The notes under the pieces were generated by a model that saw only the letters and a program-made list of their open reading frames with translations, ran no database searches and had not been told where the DNA came from. DNA of 32,456 nt, taken from the NCBI GenBank assembly GCA_002719695.1, contig PBEQ01000014.1:1-32456 (forward strand). Direction: 5' to 3'. The DNA comes from a bacterium. GTDB taxonomy: Bacteria; Margulisbacteria; Marinamargulisbacteria; GCA-2716485; GCA-002719695. Position numbers and translations under genes: made by a program. Within the stretch, counting starts at the first letter, position 1; each line of letters begins with the position of its first letter. This document shows positions 9,411 through 18,461 of the stretch, one piece after another.

Positions 9411-10550
9411 TCATTTAAACTCCATTAAAAATCTTTCTTTAAACTTATCTACGTTTAAATAATCTTCATATATTTTTCTTGAAGCTTTTCCAAAAGAAAA
9501 TATTAATTCTGGATTAGAAATAAAAAATTGTATCGCACTTTTAAATTCATTAATATTATTTGGTTCTATCAATATTCCATTACGCCCATCAACTACTATT
9601 TCCTTAGCACCCCCAGAATTAGTCACAATAATAGGTTTTGCACAACTCATTCCTTCAATTACAGTTGTTGGAAATGGATCTGGCATGATAGATGGTACTA
9701 AACACACATCACAATTTGATATTATTTCAAATGGGTCATTAACAAAATCTACAATATCTATATATTTATTTAATTCAAGCTTAGTTACTATATTTTTCAA
9801 ATCATCTAGTAAGCCTTTCCTCAATGGAGGCGGACTTCCAACTAATTTAATGGACATTTTATCTAACTCTTCTTTAGAAAACAATTTTAATGTCTCTACT
9901 AAAAACCACTGTCCTTTTTCTGGCATGATTCTTCCAAGCAATAAGAAATTAATTTTACGGCCTTGCAAGAAATTTTTCTTTTTCAAATCTTTAAAATTTT
10001 TAACATCTTTTATCCCATTATGTACTACCTTGTATTTTAATTTATTTCCAATTAGAGACCCATTTAACATATCTTGCTTTACAGCATTAGAAACACAAAT
10101 AACTTTACTAGAAAACACCTCTGAAAAACTTATAATAATTTTCGATAAAGCACCATGGCAACTTATCATTTCATGTGAATGAATAATGTTAGATTGAACA
10201 TTTAATATCTTAGATATTGCAGAAATAGTAAACAAGGCTAACGTATTACTATAAATAATAGTATATTTATTTTTAAGTTTAAGCAAATAAATAAAAAACT
10301 TTAAATTATCAACAATAAATTGAATAAAACTACAAAAACTTAATCCACTTCTTACTGCAACTGGTAAAAATGGAACAATACAAACATCCTTCTTAAGCTT
10401 TTCTTTAATCAAATCTACAAGAGGCCCTTCCTCTTTTAAAATTATATCAACTTTATACCCATCTGAAATTAAAAAACTCACAGACTCAAGAAATATTCTA
10501 TCTGCTCCGTATAATTCACTGTTTGGATGAATTGCAAGTATTCTACTCAA
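9411..10550 (-). CDS. glycosyltransferase family 4
   Basis: MSRILAIHPNSELYGADRIFLESVSFL, HSHEMISCHGALSK, KINFLLLGRIMPEKGQWFLVETLKLF, PDPFPTTVIEGMSCAKPIIVTNSGGAKEIV. Confidence 0.92.
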   Translation of the reverse strand: MSRILAIHPNSELYGADRIFLESVSFLISDGYKVDIILKEEGPLVDLIKEKLKKDVCIVPFLPVAVRSGLSFCSFIQFIVDNLKFFIYLLKLKNKYTIIYSNTLALFTISAISKILNVQSNIIHSHEMISCHGALSKIIISFSEVFSSKVICVSNAVKQDMLNGSLIGNKLKYKVVHNGIKDVKNFKDLKKKNFLQGRKINFLLLGRIMPEKGQWFLVETLKLFSKEELDKMSIKLVGSPPPLRKGLLDDLKNIVTKLELNKYIDIVDFVNDPFEIISNCDVCLVPSIMPDPFPTTVIEGMSCAKPIIVTNSGGAKEIVVDGRNGILIEPNNINEFKSAIQFFISNPELIFSFGKASRKIYEDYLNVDKFKERFLMEFK

Positions 10551-10565
10551 TAAAATTCTCCTTAA

Positions 10566-11612
10566 CTACTCTAAAAACCAATTTGGATACTGTAAAACCG
10601 TTGTTTTAACAACCCAAAGGTTAACTGATATATACAAAATCAAATAATATAGATTTTTTTGTTTTACTATATTCTTTATTTGCACTATCAACAGTGTACC
10701 TAATGCAAAGAAATAGTAAAAGATTCTATCTGCCACCATTTCTTCCTCCCTAAATAACAAAATTAAAATTAAGCCAAAAAAAATAATCTTTAACACTTTA
10801 AGATTATTTTCTCCTAAGTATTTATAACCTTTTAAAGCGTACATAAATATCATTAAAAAAAACAAATAATAAACATGTTTTATTTGCCAAGGACTTGAAA
10901 TACCCCAATTAAAATACCAATATAATCTATTTATAGTATCACTATAATCCTTAAGAAAATATAACAAATCTGAAACTGTTATAAAATAAAAACCAAAACA
11001 AGATAAAACAAAAAAAACAACATTTCTTTTACTAAATTTGATATTAATAATAAAGTATGCTGCTACAAAAATAATTGCCGTATAATGAGTCATAATTGCA
11101 ATTAAAATAATATAAAAAAACTTTTTTTGTCTTCCTTTAATTAAATATGATATAGCTAAAAAAGCTAAAGAAATAGCCAGCGCCTGCCTTAAAATATTAA
11201 TATTCATATTTATAAACAACATTGTTGAATAAAAAATAGATAACACAAGTGAATAGTTTTTAGTGAAGTTTCTTAACGCCACCAACATGATACTATTAAT
11301 AAGTAAATTAATAATAAGAAGAAAATATTGAGGTTCGTCTGTAAAAAAATTAATAATCAAAGCTAAAATAACAAAACAAGGCTCAATTACCAGACTACTT
11401 TTGCCTAAAAAGACATTTACATATGACAAAGTATCTGTACCTATATTAAATCCCCTTATGCCAAAAAAAATAGACATCAAAGAAATAAAAGCAAATACCA
11501 ATATAAACCTATACTTATCGTTCTTGATAAAGTTCATAAAAAATAAAAAATTAACAGATAAAAAAATAAAAAATATAACCAAATAGTGATATATATAACT
11601 ATCTGAAATCAT
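10566..11612 (-). CDS. wzy: EpsG-family O-antigen polymerase (Wzy-like), multi-TM
   Basis: Highly hydrophobic 348 aa with many TM segments. GIRGFNIGTDTLSYVNVFL motif and NILRQALAISLAFLAISYLIKGR typical of EpsG/Wzy. Confidence 0.8.
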   Translation of the reverse strand: MISDSYIYHYLVIFFIFLSVNFLFFMNFIKNDKYRFILVFAFISLMSIFFGIRGFNIGTDTLSYVNVFLGKSSLVIEPCFVILALIINFFTDEPQYFLLIINLLINSIMLVALRNFTKNYSLVLSIFYSTMLFINMNINILRQALAISLAFLAISYLIKGRQKKFFYIILIAIMTHYTAIIFVAAYFIINIKFSKRNVVFFVLSCFGFYFITVSDLLYFLKDYSDTINRLYWYFNWGISSPWQIKHVYYLFFLMIFMYALKGYKYLGENNLKVLKIIFFGLILILLFREEEMVADRIFYYFFALGTLLIVQIKNIVKQKNLYYLILYISVNLWVVKTTVLQYPNWFLE

Positions 11613-12279
11613 TTGTATCCCTCTGCCTAATTATTTTAGCTGGGGTTCCAGCAACAATAACATTAGAAGGGATATTTTTAGTCACAACACTACCTGCAGC
11701 TACAATCGAACCATAACCAATCTTAACACCATCTAAAATTACAGACTTTGTTCCAATCCATACGTTATCTTCAATAACAATTCCTTTATTTGAAACTCCT
11801 TGATTTTGAATAGGGATATCTAATGAGTCAAAGATATGATTTTCAGCAATAATAGAAACATTTGGCCCAATAAGCACTTGATTACCAATTTGAACTTTTC
11901 CTGAACAACCAATATAAGAATATGCGCCTATAGATGAATTATTTCCCATAGAAAGCCCCTTGCCTAAATTACGGCCCCAAAATCCTGAAGGCCTAATTAA
12001 TGCCCCAAAACAAATTGTTACATTATCTCCAAACTTTAAAGGTTCTTCTGAAATAGCCTGTAACAAAACATTCTCTTCTAACTTACATTTTTGTCCAAAA
12101 ATCAAATTGTTTTTTGGTCCAATGATAGTACACCCAGATGATACGGATATGGGTCCACACGACCTTAAAAAAAATAATTTATAAAAGTAGCCTCTTAAAA
12201 CAGTTAAAAATAACCTTTTCATAATAAAAAAACGATATTTATCTGAATTTACATATTTTAATGCTTTTACATTAGTCAT
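11599..12279 (-). CDS. left-handed beta-helix (hexapeptide) acyltransferase
   Basis: Hexapeptide repeats (IGAYSYIGCSGKVQIGNQVLIGPNVSI), VIEDNVWIGTKSVILDGVKIGYGSIVAAGSVVTKNIPSNVIVAGTPAKIIRQR. Confidence 0.9.
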   Translation of the reverse strand: MTNVKALKYVNSDKYRFFIMKRLFLTVLRGYFYKLFFLRSCGPISVSSGCTIIGPKNNLIFGQKCKLEENVLLQAISEEPLKFGDNVTICFGALIRPSGFWGRNLGKGLSMGNNSSIGAYSYIGCSGKVQIGNQVLIGPNVSIIAENHIFDSLDIPIQNQGVSNKGIVIEDNVWIGTKSVILDGVKIGYGSIVAAGSVVTKNIPSNVIVAGTPAKIIRQRDTNDFR

Positions 12280-13351
12280 TTAATAAATGGCCCTTTAAAT
12301 AATCTATTTTTTTTTCTTCGATTACAGCTACATCAATATAGCTGTTTAGTTCAAAAAACTGAACAACTTTATTTTTATTAGTTTTTGCAAACTCCAGTAT
12401 CTGAAGTGCTGACTTTGCGTTAATATTATCTTCACAATTTGGTAATTTATAAATAAAATCAACATCTTTTTTGAAAAAAGCGGTATCCTCATAAGCTATT
12501 ATTATGGGTAAGCCAAAAGCCAAGTACTCTCTAGATTTTAATGTGCAAGCTTCATTTAAATTATATCTATGCAATGCAAGACTACCTATACCAATGTCAC
12601 AACTGCACGCGATTTGATGATACTCTTCATATGTTTTATGTCCATAATAAAATAAATTTTCAGAACTCTTTTTTTCTGTTCCAACAATATGGATTTCAAT
12701 AATATTCCCTAGTAATTGCGCTAAATACTCAATTTTATCAAGTCCATGCCAAGGAATACCACTAGATCCAATAAAGAAAAATTTCAGCTTTTTATCAATA
12801 TTCTTACATTTTTTATGTTTAAAAGCACTTAAGTTAATACTATTTGGAGATATTATAAATGGTTTGGCATATTTCGTAAAACTAACTTTCTTTGATAATT
12901 CATGTGTAACAAATAAAAAAGCACAAGCATTTTTATACATTATTCCCCGTGAAAAAAAATTATATAAAGAGTAAAATAAAAATTTTATTTTAACCTTACT
13001 TAACATTTTCCATTCTTCAACATCATCTGTATTAATCTCAAAAAAAGTTTTATACTTCTTTTGTAAAATATAATAATAAGGCTTAAATAAAAAATATCTC
13101 ATATAAACTAAATCAGGTTTATATTTATTAAGCAATCTAAATAATTTAAAAATATGTGTTTGTGATAAAGTGGGTTTAATAAAAAAAATATTTTTATAAG
13201 TAACATCTTCTATACAATCTCTTGTTATAACAATTGCTCTAGCTGAAACTGAGTCAAGTTTATTCCAACTCTCGATTTGATTTAAGATTTTCTTAAAAAC
13301 GCCCGGGTCGTTATTAATACTTAAAGACGGAACAAAATAAACAATATTCAT
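12272..13351 (-). CDS. glycosyltransferase family 4-like
   Basis: Two-domain GT-B layout: MNIVYFVPSLS, KPDLVYMRYFLFKP, FFFIGSSGIPWHGLDKIEYLAQLL, CDIGIGSLALHRYNLNEACTLKSREYLAFGLPIIIAYED. Confidence 0.85.
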   Translation of the reverse strand: MNIVYFVPSLSINNDPGVFKKILNQIESWNKLDSVSARAIVITRDCIEDVTYKNIFFIKPTLSQTHIFKLFRLLNKYKPDLVYMRYFLFKPYYYILQKKYKTFFEINTDDVEEWKMLSKVKIKFLFYSLYNFFSRGIMYKNACAFLFVTHELSKKVSFTKYAKPFIISPNSINLSAFKHKKCKNIDKKLKFFFIGSSGIPWHGLDKIEYLAQLLGNIIEIHIVGTEKKSSENLFYYGHKTYEEYHQIACSCDIGIGSLALHRYNLNEACTLKSREYLAFGLPIIIAYEDTAFFKKDVDFIYKLPNCEDNINAKSALQILEFAKTNKNKVVQFFELNSYIDVAVIEEKKIDYLKGHLLND

Positions 13352-13355
13352 ATTT

Positions 13356-14162
13356 TCAAGATACTTGCACTCTCATTCTGATAATAAACTTATTTTCATT
13401 AATAAAAAAAACACCAAATACTAAGTGGAGTATATCAAATAGCACATAAAAAAACACCTTTCGAATTCCATTAAAAACCATATTTTTTCCAATTTCTGCT
13501 TTTTTTGACAAACCTTTAAAATCATCACAATCATATCCATTATAAATAACTTTAATCTTATTTTTATCATTATGTAAAATATCATTTTTTAAATTATCTG
13601 AAACAGTCATTATTAAATCTGATAATTTATTAAAATATCGCTCAAATATATGTGACAAAAAATATAATAAGGGTTTCCTTTTACTATATATTATAGAAGG
13701 ATTTTTAGACCATGCATCTCTGTAATCAATAATCCATTTAATATTAGGTTTAATAGATTTAATTTTTTTACCAATAAAATGAGCACTAAATGGGGATGAA
13801 GTCGTCAAGCACACATCAAAATCATTTTCTTTTACAATATTCTTTATTTTTTTAATATTAAATAGATACCAAAAAACCATCCTATCTGGAAATACCAAAA
13901 AGCTATACAACTTAGACAAAAAAACATTCCCAAGTTGTTGTATTTTTTCACTTACAATATCTCTTAAATACATAATATTTATATTTTCGGGAATTTTTTT
14001 TGATAAAGATTTGTCTATTGTTAAATAAGAATAGTTTGATGATATGACGGTAACATTCCAACCATCTTTAACAAGTTCATTAACTAACCTCAAGGGCCTT
14101 TGAACACCAGCCCCAGAATGTGGCGGAAAATAATATGCAATAATTAAAATATTTTTTTTCAT
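13356..14162 (-). CDS. glycosyltransferase family 4, N-terminal domain only (C-terminal donor domain missing)
   Basis: NILIIAYYFPPHSGAGVQRPLRLVNELVKDGWNVTVIS, WIIDYRDAWSKNP, KIKVIYNGYDCDDFKG. Then an unrelated-looking hydrophobic tail and stop at 268 aa. Confidence 0.75.
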   Translation of the reverse strand: MKKNILIIAYYFPPHSGAGVQRPLRLVNELVKDGWNVTVISSNYSYLTIDKSLSKKIPENINIMYLRDIVSEKIQQLGNVFLSKLYSFLVFPDRMVFWYLFNIKKIKNIVKENDFDVCLTTSSPFSAHFIGKKIKSIKPNIKWIIDYRDAWSKNPSIIYSKRKPLLYFLSHIFERYFNKLSDLIMTVSDNLKNDILHNDKNKIKVIYNGYDCDDFKGLSKKAEIGKNMVFNGIRKVFFYVLFDILHLVFGVFFINENKFIIRMRVQVS

Positions 14163-14333
14163 AATAACTCTTGAATTACAATATTCTTTTCATTAGGTAT
14201 TCAAAAAAACACTATTAAATTACAACCATTACCCAAAATTTCATAATTCATACAATTAATATCATACTTAATAACAATGCAATGTTAGACCAATTGTAAC
14301 ATAATAATAAAGTATAAATTAAGTAAAGTTAAC

Positions 14334-15458
14334 CTAATTTATTATTTTTTTAAGATTAAAAAAATGATAAACTCGACGTAGTAGATTAAAAATAAATTCA
14401 TCACTTTTATACTCTAAATGACTTTTTCCAGGCCTATTTAAATAGTTATTTAATTCATCTTCAGAAAAATCAAGTTTTTTACAAACCAGGTTAAAATCTT
14501 CTTCTTGAAGTTCTTTTGGATAAGGCTCTTCTTTAAGTAACAACAATGCCTCATCACGCTTGATTTGATCACTATTTATAAGAGTACTTAAATGAGCACA
14601 TCTTTTATCAATTTTGAATTTTTTTGGTAAAATAACCCCCTGATAAAATCGAGTAAAAATTGATTCGTAATGTTTTCCACCGTAATATTTCCAGTCCATT
14701 TTATCTTTAAGAATAGCCATGACTGTTTGTTTGTTATAATCAATATAATTTAATATGGAAATCGACTGCGAAACTCCAGTATATTGATAAAATCTTTTTT
14801 TAATTGTCCCCATAAACGGAAATGTTTTTAATTTTTTACTTCCAAATTTTTTATGAATTGATTTAATATTTGCTGCATCCGATTTTCTCCAATTCCAACT
14901 TTTTGGTAAAATTGCTTCTGTCTCAAAGTTTTCACCACTTAGTAAATATCTTATATTATATTTTCTAGTAAGCTTACGAACAGTAGTAAAAATTGCATGA
15001 TCTGATAATAATTCCAAATCAATAACATCTGCTTTAAAAAAAGAGCGCTGTAAATCTTTAAATTCTTCCCAGTCTATAACTAGAGTATACAAGTCAAACC
15101 CAGTATATTTAACGATATTTTCTACATTTTTAACAGCAAGTTCGCTATTCCACCCATTATCCAAGTGTACTAAAAGAGCTCGTAATCCCCATTGCTTTGC
15201 CAAATAAGCTACATAGCTACTGTCAACACCACCACTAATACCAACAATACAATCATACCGCCTATTTTCACCAGACTTTTTAATCTTATCAATTATTTTC
15301 TGTAACTCTTTTTCTTTTTCACAACTGTCATTGATAAGAGTGTCTTTAATTTGCTTGTACTGCTTACAATGATTACAAACTCCATTATCATCAAAGGTTA
15401 TAAATTTATCTGTTGTATCCATCACACAAACTGAACACATTTTATATTCTTTATTCAT
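14334..15458 (-). CDS. wbpG: N-acetyl sugar amidotransferase (WbpG-type), module B
   Basis: MCSVCVMDTTDKFITFDDNGVCNHC Zn-type Cys pairs, CIVGISGGVDSSYVAYLAKQWGLRALLVHLDNGWNSELAVKNVENIV PP-loop. Confidence 0.9.
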   Translation of the reverse strand: MNKEYKMCSVCVMDTTDKFITFDDNGVCNHCKQYKQIKDTLINDSCEKEKELQKIIDKIKKSGENRRYDCIVGISGGVDSSYVAYLAKQWGLRALLVHLDNGWNSELAVKNVENIVKYTGFDLYTLVIDWEEFKDLQRSFFKADVIDLELLSDHAIFTTVRKLTRKYNIRYLLSGENFETEAILPKSWNWRKSDAANIKSIHKKFGSKKLKTFPFMGTIKKRFYQYTGVSQSISILNYIDYNKQTVMAILKDKMDWKYYGGKHYESIFTRFYQGVILPKKFKIDKRCAHLSTLINSDQIKRDEALLLLKEEPYPKELQEEDFNLVCKKLDFSEDELNNYLNRPGKSHLEYKSDEFIFNLLRRVYHFFNLKKIIN

Positions 15459-16231
15459 TAACCACCTCCAAGCACTTTCAATAGCGTATCATATTTAGGG
15501 TATGTTATTAGAACAGCTTTATGAGGTCCATGAAAAACAAACATACTCCCTGCACTTAGAGCTGTTATATTAGTATTACGAATAACATTTGCAAAATCTT
15601 CAACTGATTTTGCTCCCCCATTAACAATTATAGGAACAGATATGTCTTCGCATATAGTCTGAATCAACTTAATATCATACCCATTTAGCATTCCATCTCG
15701 GTCAACAAAACTTAAATAAATTTCTCCAGCACCATTTTTTTCTAACAATTTTAAATATGTTTTTAAATCATATGAGGAATACTGTTTAGTAGCACTGTTA
15801 TAAACTTTGGCTATTCCAAAAAAATTTCTTTTTACATCAACTGAAGCAACAATACTTTGGGCTCCATATAACGAAGAAGCTTTATTTAAAAACGTAATAT
15901 CTGTTAAAAGAACTGTATTTAAAATAACCTTCTCAATACCAATTTGAAAAACTTTTTTTATTTGATCAAGTGTTGTAATGCCTCCACCATATGCAACTGG
16001 CATGAAACATTCAGATGCTATATTTTTGAGAATTTCAAAATCTGGCTCTCTTTTTTCTTTAGAAGCATCAATATCTAAAAATATAAGTTCATCAACATAT
16101 TTATCATTAAAAATCTTAATAGCATTGATAGGATCTCCAACATATTTACCTTTTTTCAAGTTGTACTGAACTGTTTTATACAACCCTTTGTTATGCAATA
16201 GCAAGGTAGGAATAATTCTGTAACGTACCAT
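15458..16231 (-). CDS. hisF2: HisF-like cyclase, AglZ/HisF2-type acetamidino modification protein, module B
   Basis: YRIIPTLLLHNKGLYKTVQYNLKKGKYVGDPINAIKIFNDKYVDELIFLDIDAS. TIM-barrel VAYGGGITTLDQI. Position of D11 is Leu; D130 retained (VASVDVKR). Confidence 0.9.
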   Translation of the reverse strand: MVRYRIIPTLLLHNKGLYKTVQYNLKKGKYVGDPINAIKIFNDKYVDELIFLDIDASKEKREPDFEILKNIASECFMPVAYGGGITTLDQIKKVFQIGIEKVILNTVLLTDITFLNKASSLYGAQSIVASVDVKRNFFGIAKVYNSATKQYSSYDLKTYLKLLEKNGAGEIYLSFVDRDGMLNGYDIKLIQTICEDISVPIIVNGGAKSVEDFANVIRNTNITALSAGSMFVFHGPHKAVLITYPKYDTLLKVLGGG

Positions 16232-16837
16232 TTAATAATTCTCAAGAAAGTTTCTCAAAAAACTCATTCCATAATTATGACTTTTTTCTGGATGAAATTG
16301 ACATCCAATAATATTACCTTTTTCAAATGACGACGTAAATTCATGACCATAGTTAGTTGTAGTTAATATATCATTTGAATCCTTTAAATCAACATAATAA
16401 CTATGAACAAAATAATATCTTTTTTCAGATTCATATTCAGAAAACATTCTTGACTCTTTTGAGTGATATATTTGATTCCAACCCATATGTGGCACTCGTA
16501 ATGATTTTTCTGTAAACCTTTTTGAAACGCCATCAATCCAATCTAATCCATTTTGAGTACCTTCTTCACTATTTTTTAACATTAATTGCATACCTAAGCA
16601 AATACCTAGTATCGGTATTTTTTCAATCATTACTTTTTGATTAAGCACATCTAATAAACCATAATTAATTATGTTTTTAATGCCATTATCAAAAGAACCT
16701 ACCCCTGGCAAAATAATCTTTGTTGCAAGTTTAATCATCTCAAGATCGCTACTAATAACACTTTGACAGCCAAGTTTTTTTAGCATATTAGAAATAGATC
16801 CTACGTTTCCCATGCCATAGTCAATTATTATTATCAT
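16232..16837 (-). CDS. hisH2: HisH-type glutamine amidotransferase, module B
   Basis: IIDYGMGNVGSISNMLKKLG, LPGVGSFDNGI, GICLGMQLML (nucleophile Cys), CQFHPEKS (His/Glu). Confidence 0.92.
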   Translation of the reverse strand: MIIIIDYGMGNVGSISNMLKKLGCQSVISSDLEMIKLATKIILPGVGSFDNGIKNIINYGLLDVLNQKVMIEKIPILGICLGMQLMLKNSEEGTQNGLDWIDGVSKRFTEKSLRVPHMGWNQIYHSKESRMFSEYESEKRYYFVHSYYVDLKDSNDILTTTNYGHEFTSSFEKGNIIGCQFHPEKSHNYGMSFLRNFLENY

Positions 16838-18461
16838 TACATTCCTTTAACAATTGCAGATACCAAACCGCTGACATATGGTCAATATGAAAATGAGAAA
16901 ACTGATATTCTTTTGTAGTTATAGTCTTTGACATATGTTTATTAAATAAATTAAAACAGTTAAAAACCATTTCATCCTGTTTTTTATTTAATAATATTTT
17001 TTTTATAAATCCAAATATTTTTTCCCCTAACATACCTTTCAAAATTATTTTAAAGCTATTATTCAAGACTATTTTTCTTTTAGAAAATGCTATCTTTTCT
17101 TTAGAAAACACAACTCTATCTAAATAATTTTCATAAAGTATTTGATTAAGCTTATATTTTATTGGGATTGAAAGCCAAAATAATGAAAGCTCCTTATCAA
17201 ATAAAGGCAACCTAAATTCATAATTAAAAAAATCATAAACTCGACATGAGTTAACTATAAATTTTGCTTGTCTATTAGATATATCCCAGGTGTCTGATAA
17301 AAAGATATAATTTTTTGTTTTATAATCCTTAAGATTTAAAAAATAATTATCTATTTTTTCTTTATAAATACTACTATCCAAATTAGTACTATTTGCATAA
17401 TTTTTTTTGTAAAAGTGTTTTTTTATAATAGTTGATAAGTCATTTAAATTATGAATATATTTGGATTTCATTGTAGATATAATTCCTCGTAAATGACTAC
17501 CTCCTAATAAATCTCCACTGTGGCCCGGAATAAAAACACTATCTTCTGGAATAAGTTTTTTAGTATGAAGATAATTAACAGCAATAAAATCCTGAAAATG
17601 AGGAACTGATGATAAACCTGAAGCATAAATATTGAAATCTTTAAATTTTAAAGAATCTACAGTTTCTTTAACTAGCGATTCCGTATAGTTAATATAAATC
17701 CATTCAAATCCAAGTTGATCAGCTACTTTTTTAGAAATATTTACTTCAAATGAATCTTCCTTACCATATGTGTAGCAAATAACTTTTTTATAATTTAATT
17801 TTTTTAACATAGATACAATATATCTAGAATCATAACCTCCACTAAGAGGAATAACACAAGTTTTATTGTTTAATGATTTGATAAGTTTACTAAAAGTATT
17901 ACTTTCAATAGTTTGAATTTTATCATAGAGTTCATCTATATTTTTATTTTGCACTATTGATGCATGATAATAAAAATAATTTTTTGTAAGAATGGTTTTT
18001 AATGATTTTCTAAAAACTACAAATTGACCTGATTCCACTTGATAAAGGTTATCTATCAATGTTTGATTACCTGAAACAAAAGAGGTAGCAATAAATTCCT
18101 CAACATTATCATTATTAAGAGTATCAAGTTTTAATTTGCTTTTAATATAATTAGCATCATCAGAAATAACTAAATCGCTATTCCTTAAACTATAAAATAT
18201 AGGCAAACTTCTGATTAAGTCGACAGAAAAAACAACATTATCTTCAGTTTCTATATAAAATATAAAAAGCCCATCTATTTTGTTTAAAAAATATTCAACA
18301 TTTTCTATAGTATCTGAGTACTTATTTATTAAGTTAATAAAAGATAATTCAGTATATATTTGGTCTTCAAAAATACAATAGCCCTTCACAAGAATCCTTT
18401 TATTTAAAAATGTTTTTTCATAAAACATAAATTTATTATTAAATTTAACTTCTATATTCAT
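16821..18461 (-). CDS. asparagine synthase-like PP-loop protein with degenerate GATase-II domain (paralog of 3388..4935)
   Basis: VIPLSGGYDSRYIVSMLKKLNYKKVICYTYGKEDSFEVNISKKVADQLGFEWIYINY, FIPGHSGDLLGGSHL. Starts MNIEVK (no MCG). 17-nt overlap with hisH2 and 4-nt overlap with the upstream gene. Confidence 0.85.
   Translation of the reverse strand: MNIEVKFNNKFMFYEKTFLNKRILVKGYCIFEDQIYTELSFINLINKYSDTIENVEYFLNKIDGLFIFYIETEDNVVFSVDLIRSLPIFYSLRNSDLVISDDANYIKSKLKLDTLNNDNVEEFIATSFVSGNQTLIDNLYQVESGQFVVFRKSLKTILTKNYFYYHASIVQNKNIDELYDKIQTIESNTFSKLIKSLNNKTCVIPLSGGYDSRYIVSMLKKLNYKKVICYTYGKEDSFEVNISKKVADQLGFEWIYINYTESLVKETVDSLKFKDFNIYASGLSSVPHFQDFIAVNYLHTKKLIPEDSVFIPGHSGDLLGGSHLRGIISTMKSKYIHNLNDLSTIIKKHFYKKNYANSTNLDSSIYKEKIDNYFLNLKDYKTKNYIFLSDTWDISNRQAKFIVNSCRVYDFFNYEFRLPLFDKELSLFWLSIPIKYKLNQILYENYLDRVVFSKEKIAFSKRKIVLNNSFKIILKGMLGEKIFGFIKKILLNKKQDEMVFNCFNLFNKHMSKTITTKEYQFSHFHIDHMSAVWYLQLLKECNDNNN

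Noticed and set aside
9685-10182. 165-aa plus-strand ORF
   Set aside because: Wholly antisense to a well-supported GT4 CDS; translation is low-complexity without recognisable motifs.
11401-12184. Plus-strand ORFs 11401-11586 and 11960-12184
   Set aside because: Antisense to wzy and an acetyltransferase; no independent support.
14163-14333. Internal promoter between wbpG (module B) and the truncated GT
   Set aside because: Many AT-rich -10-like strings but no well-spaced -35/-10 pair stands out; not supportable by eye.
15978-16169. 63-aa plus ORF
   Set aside because: Antisense to hisF2.
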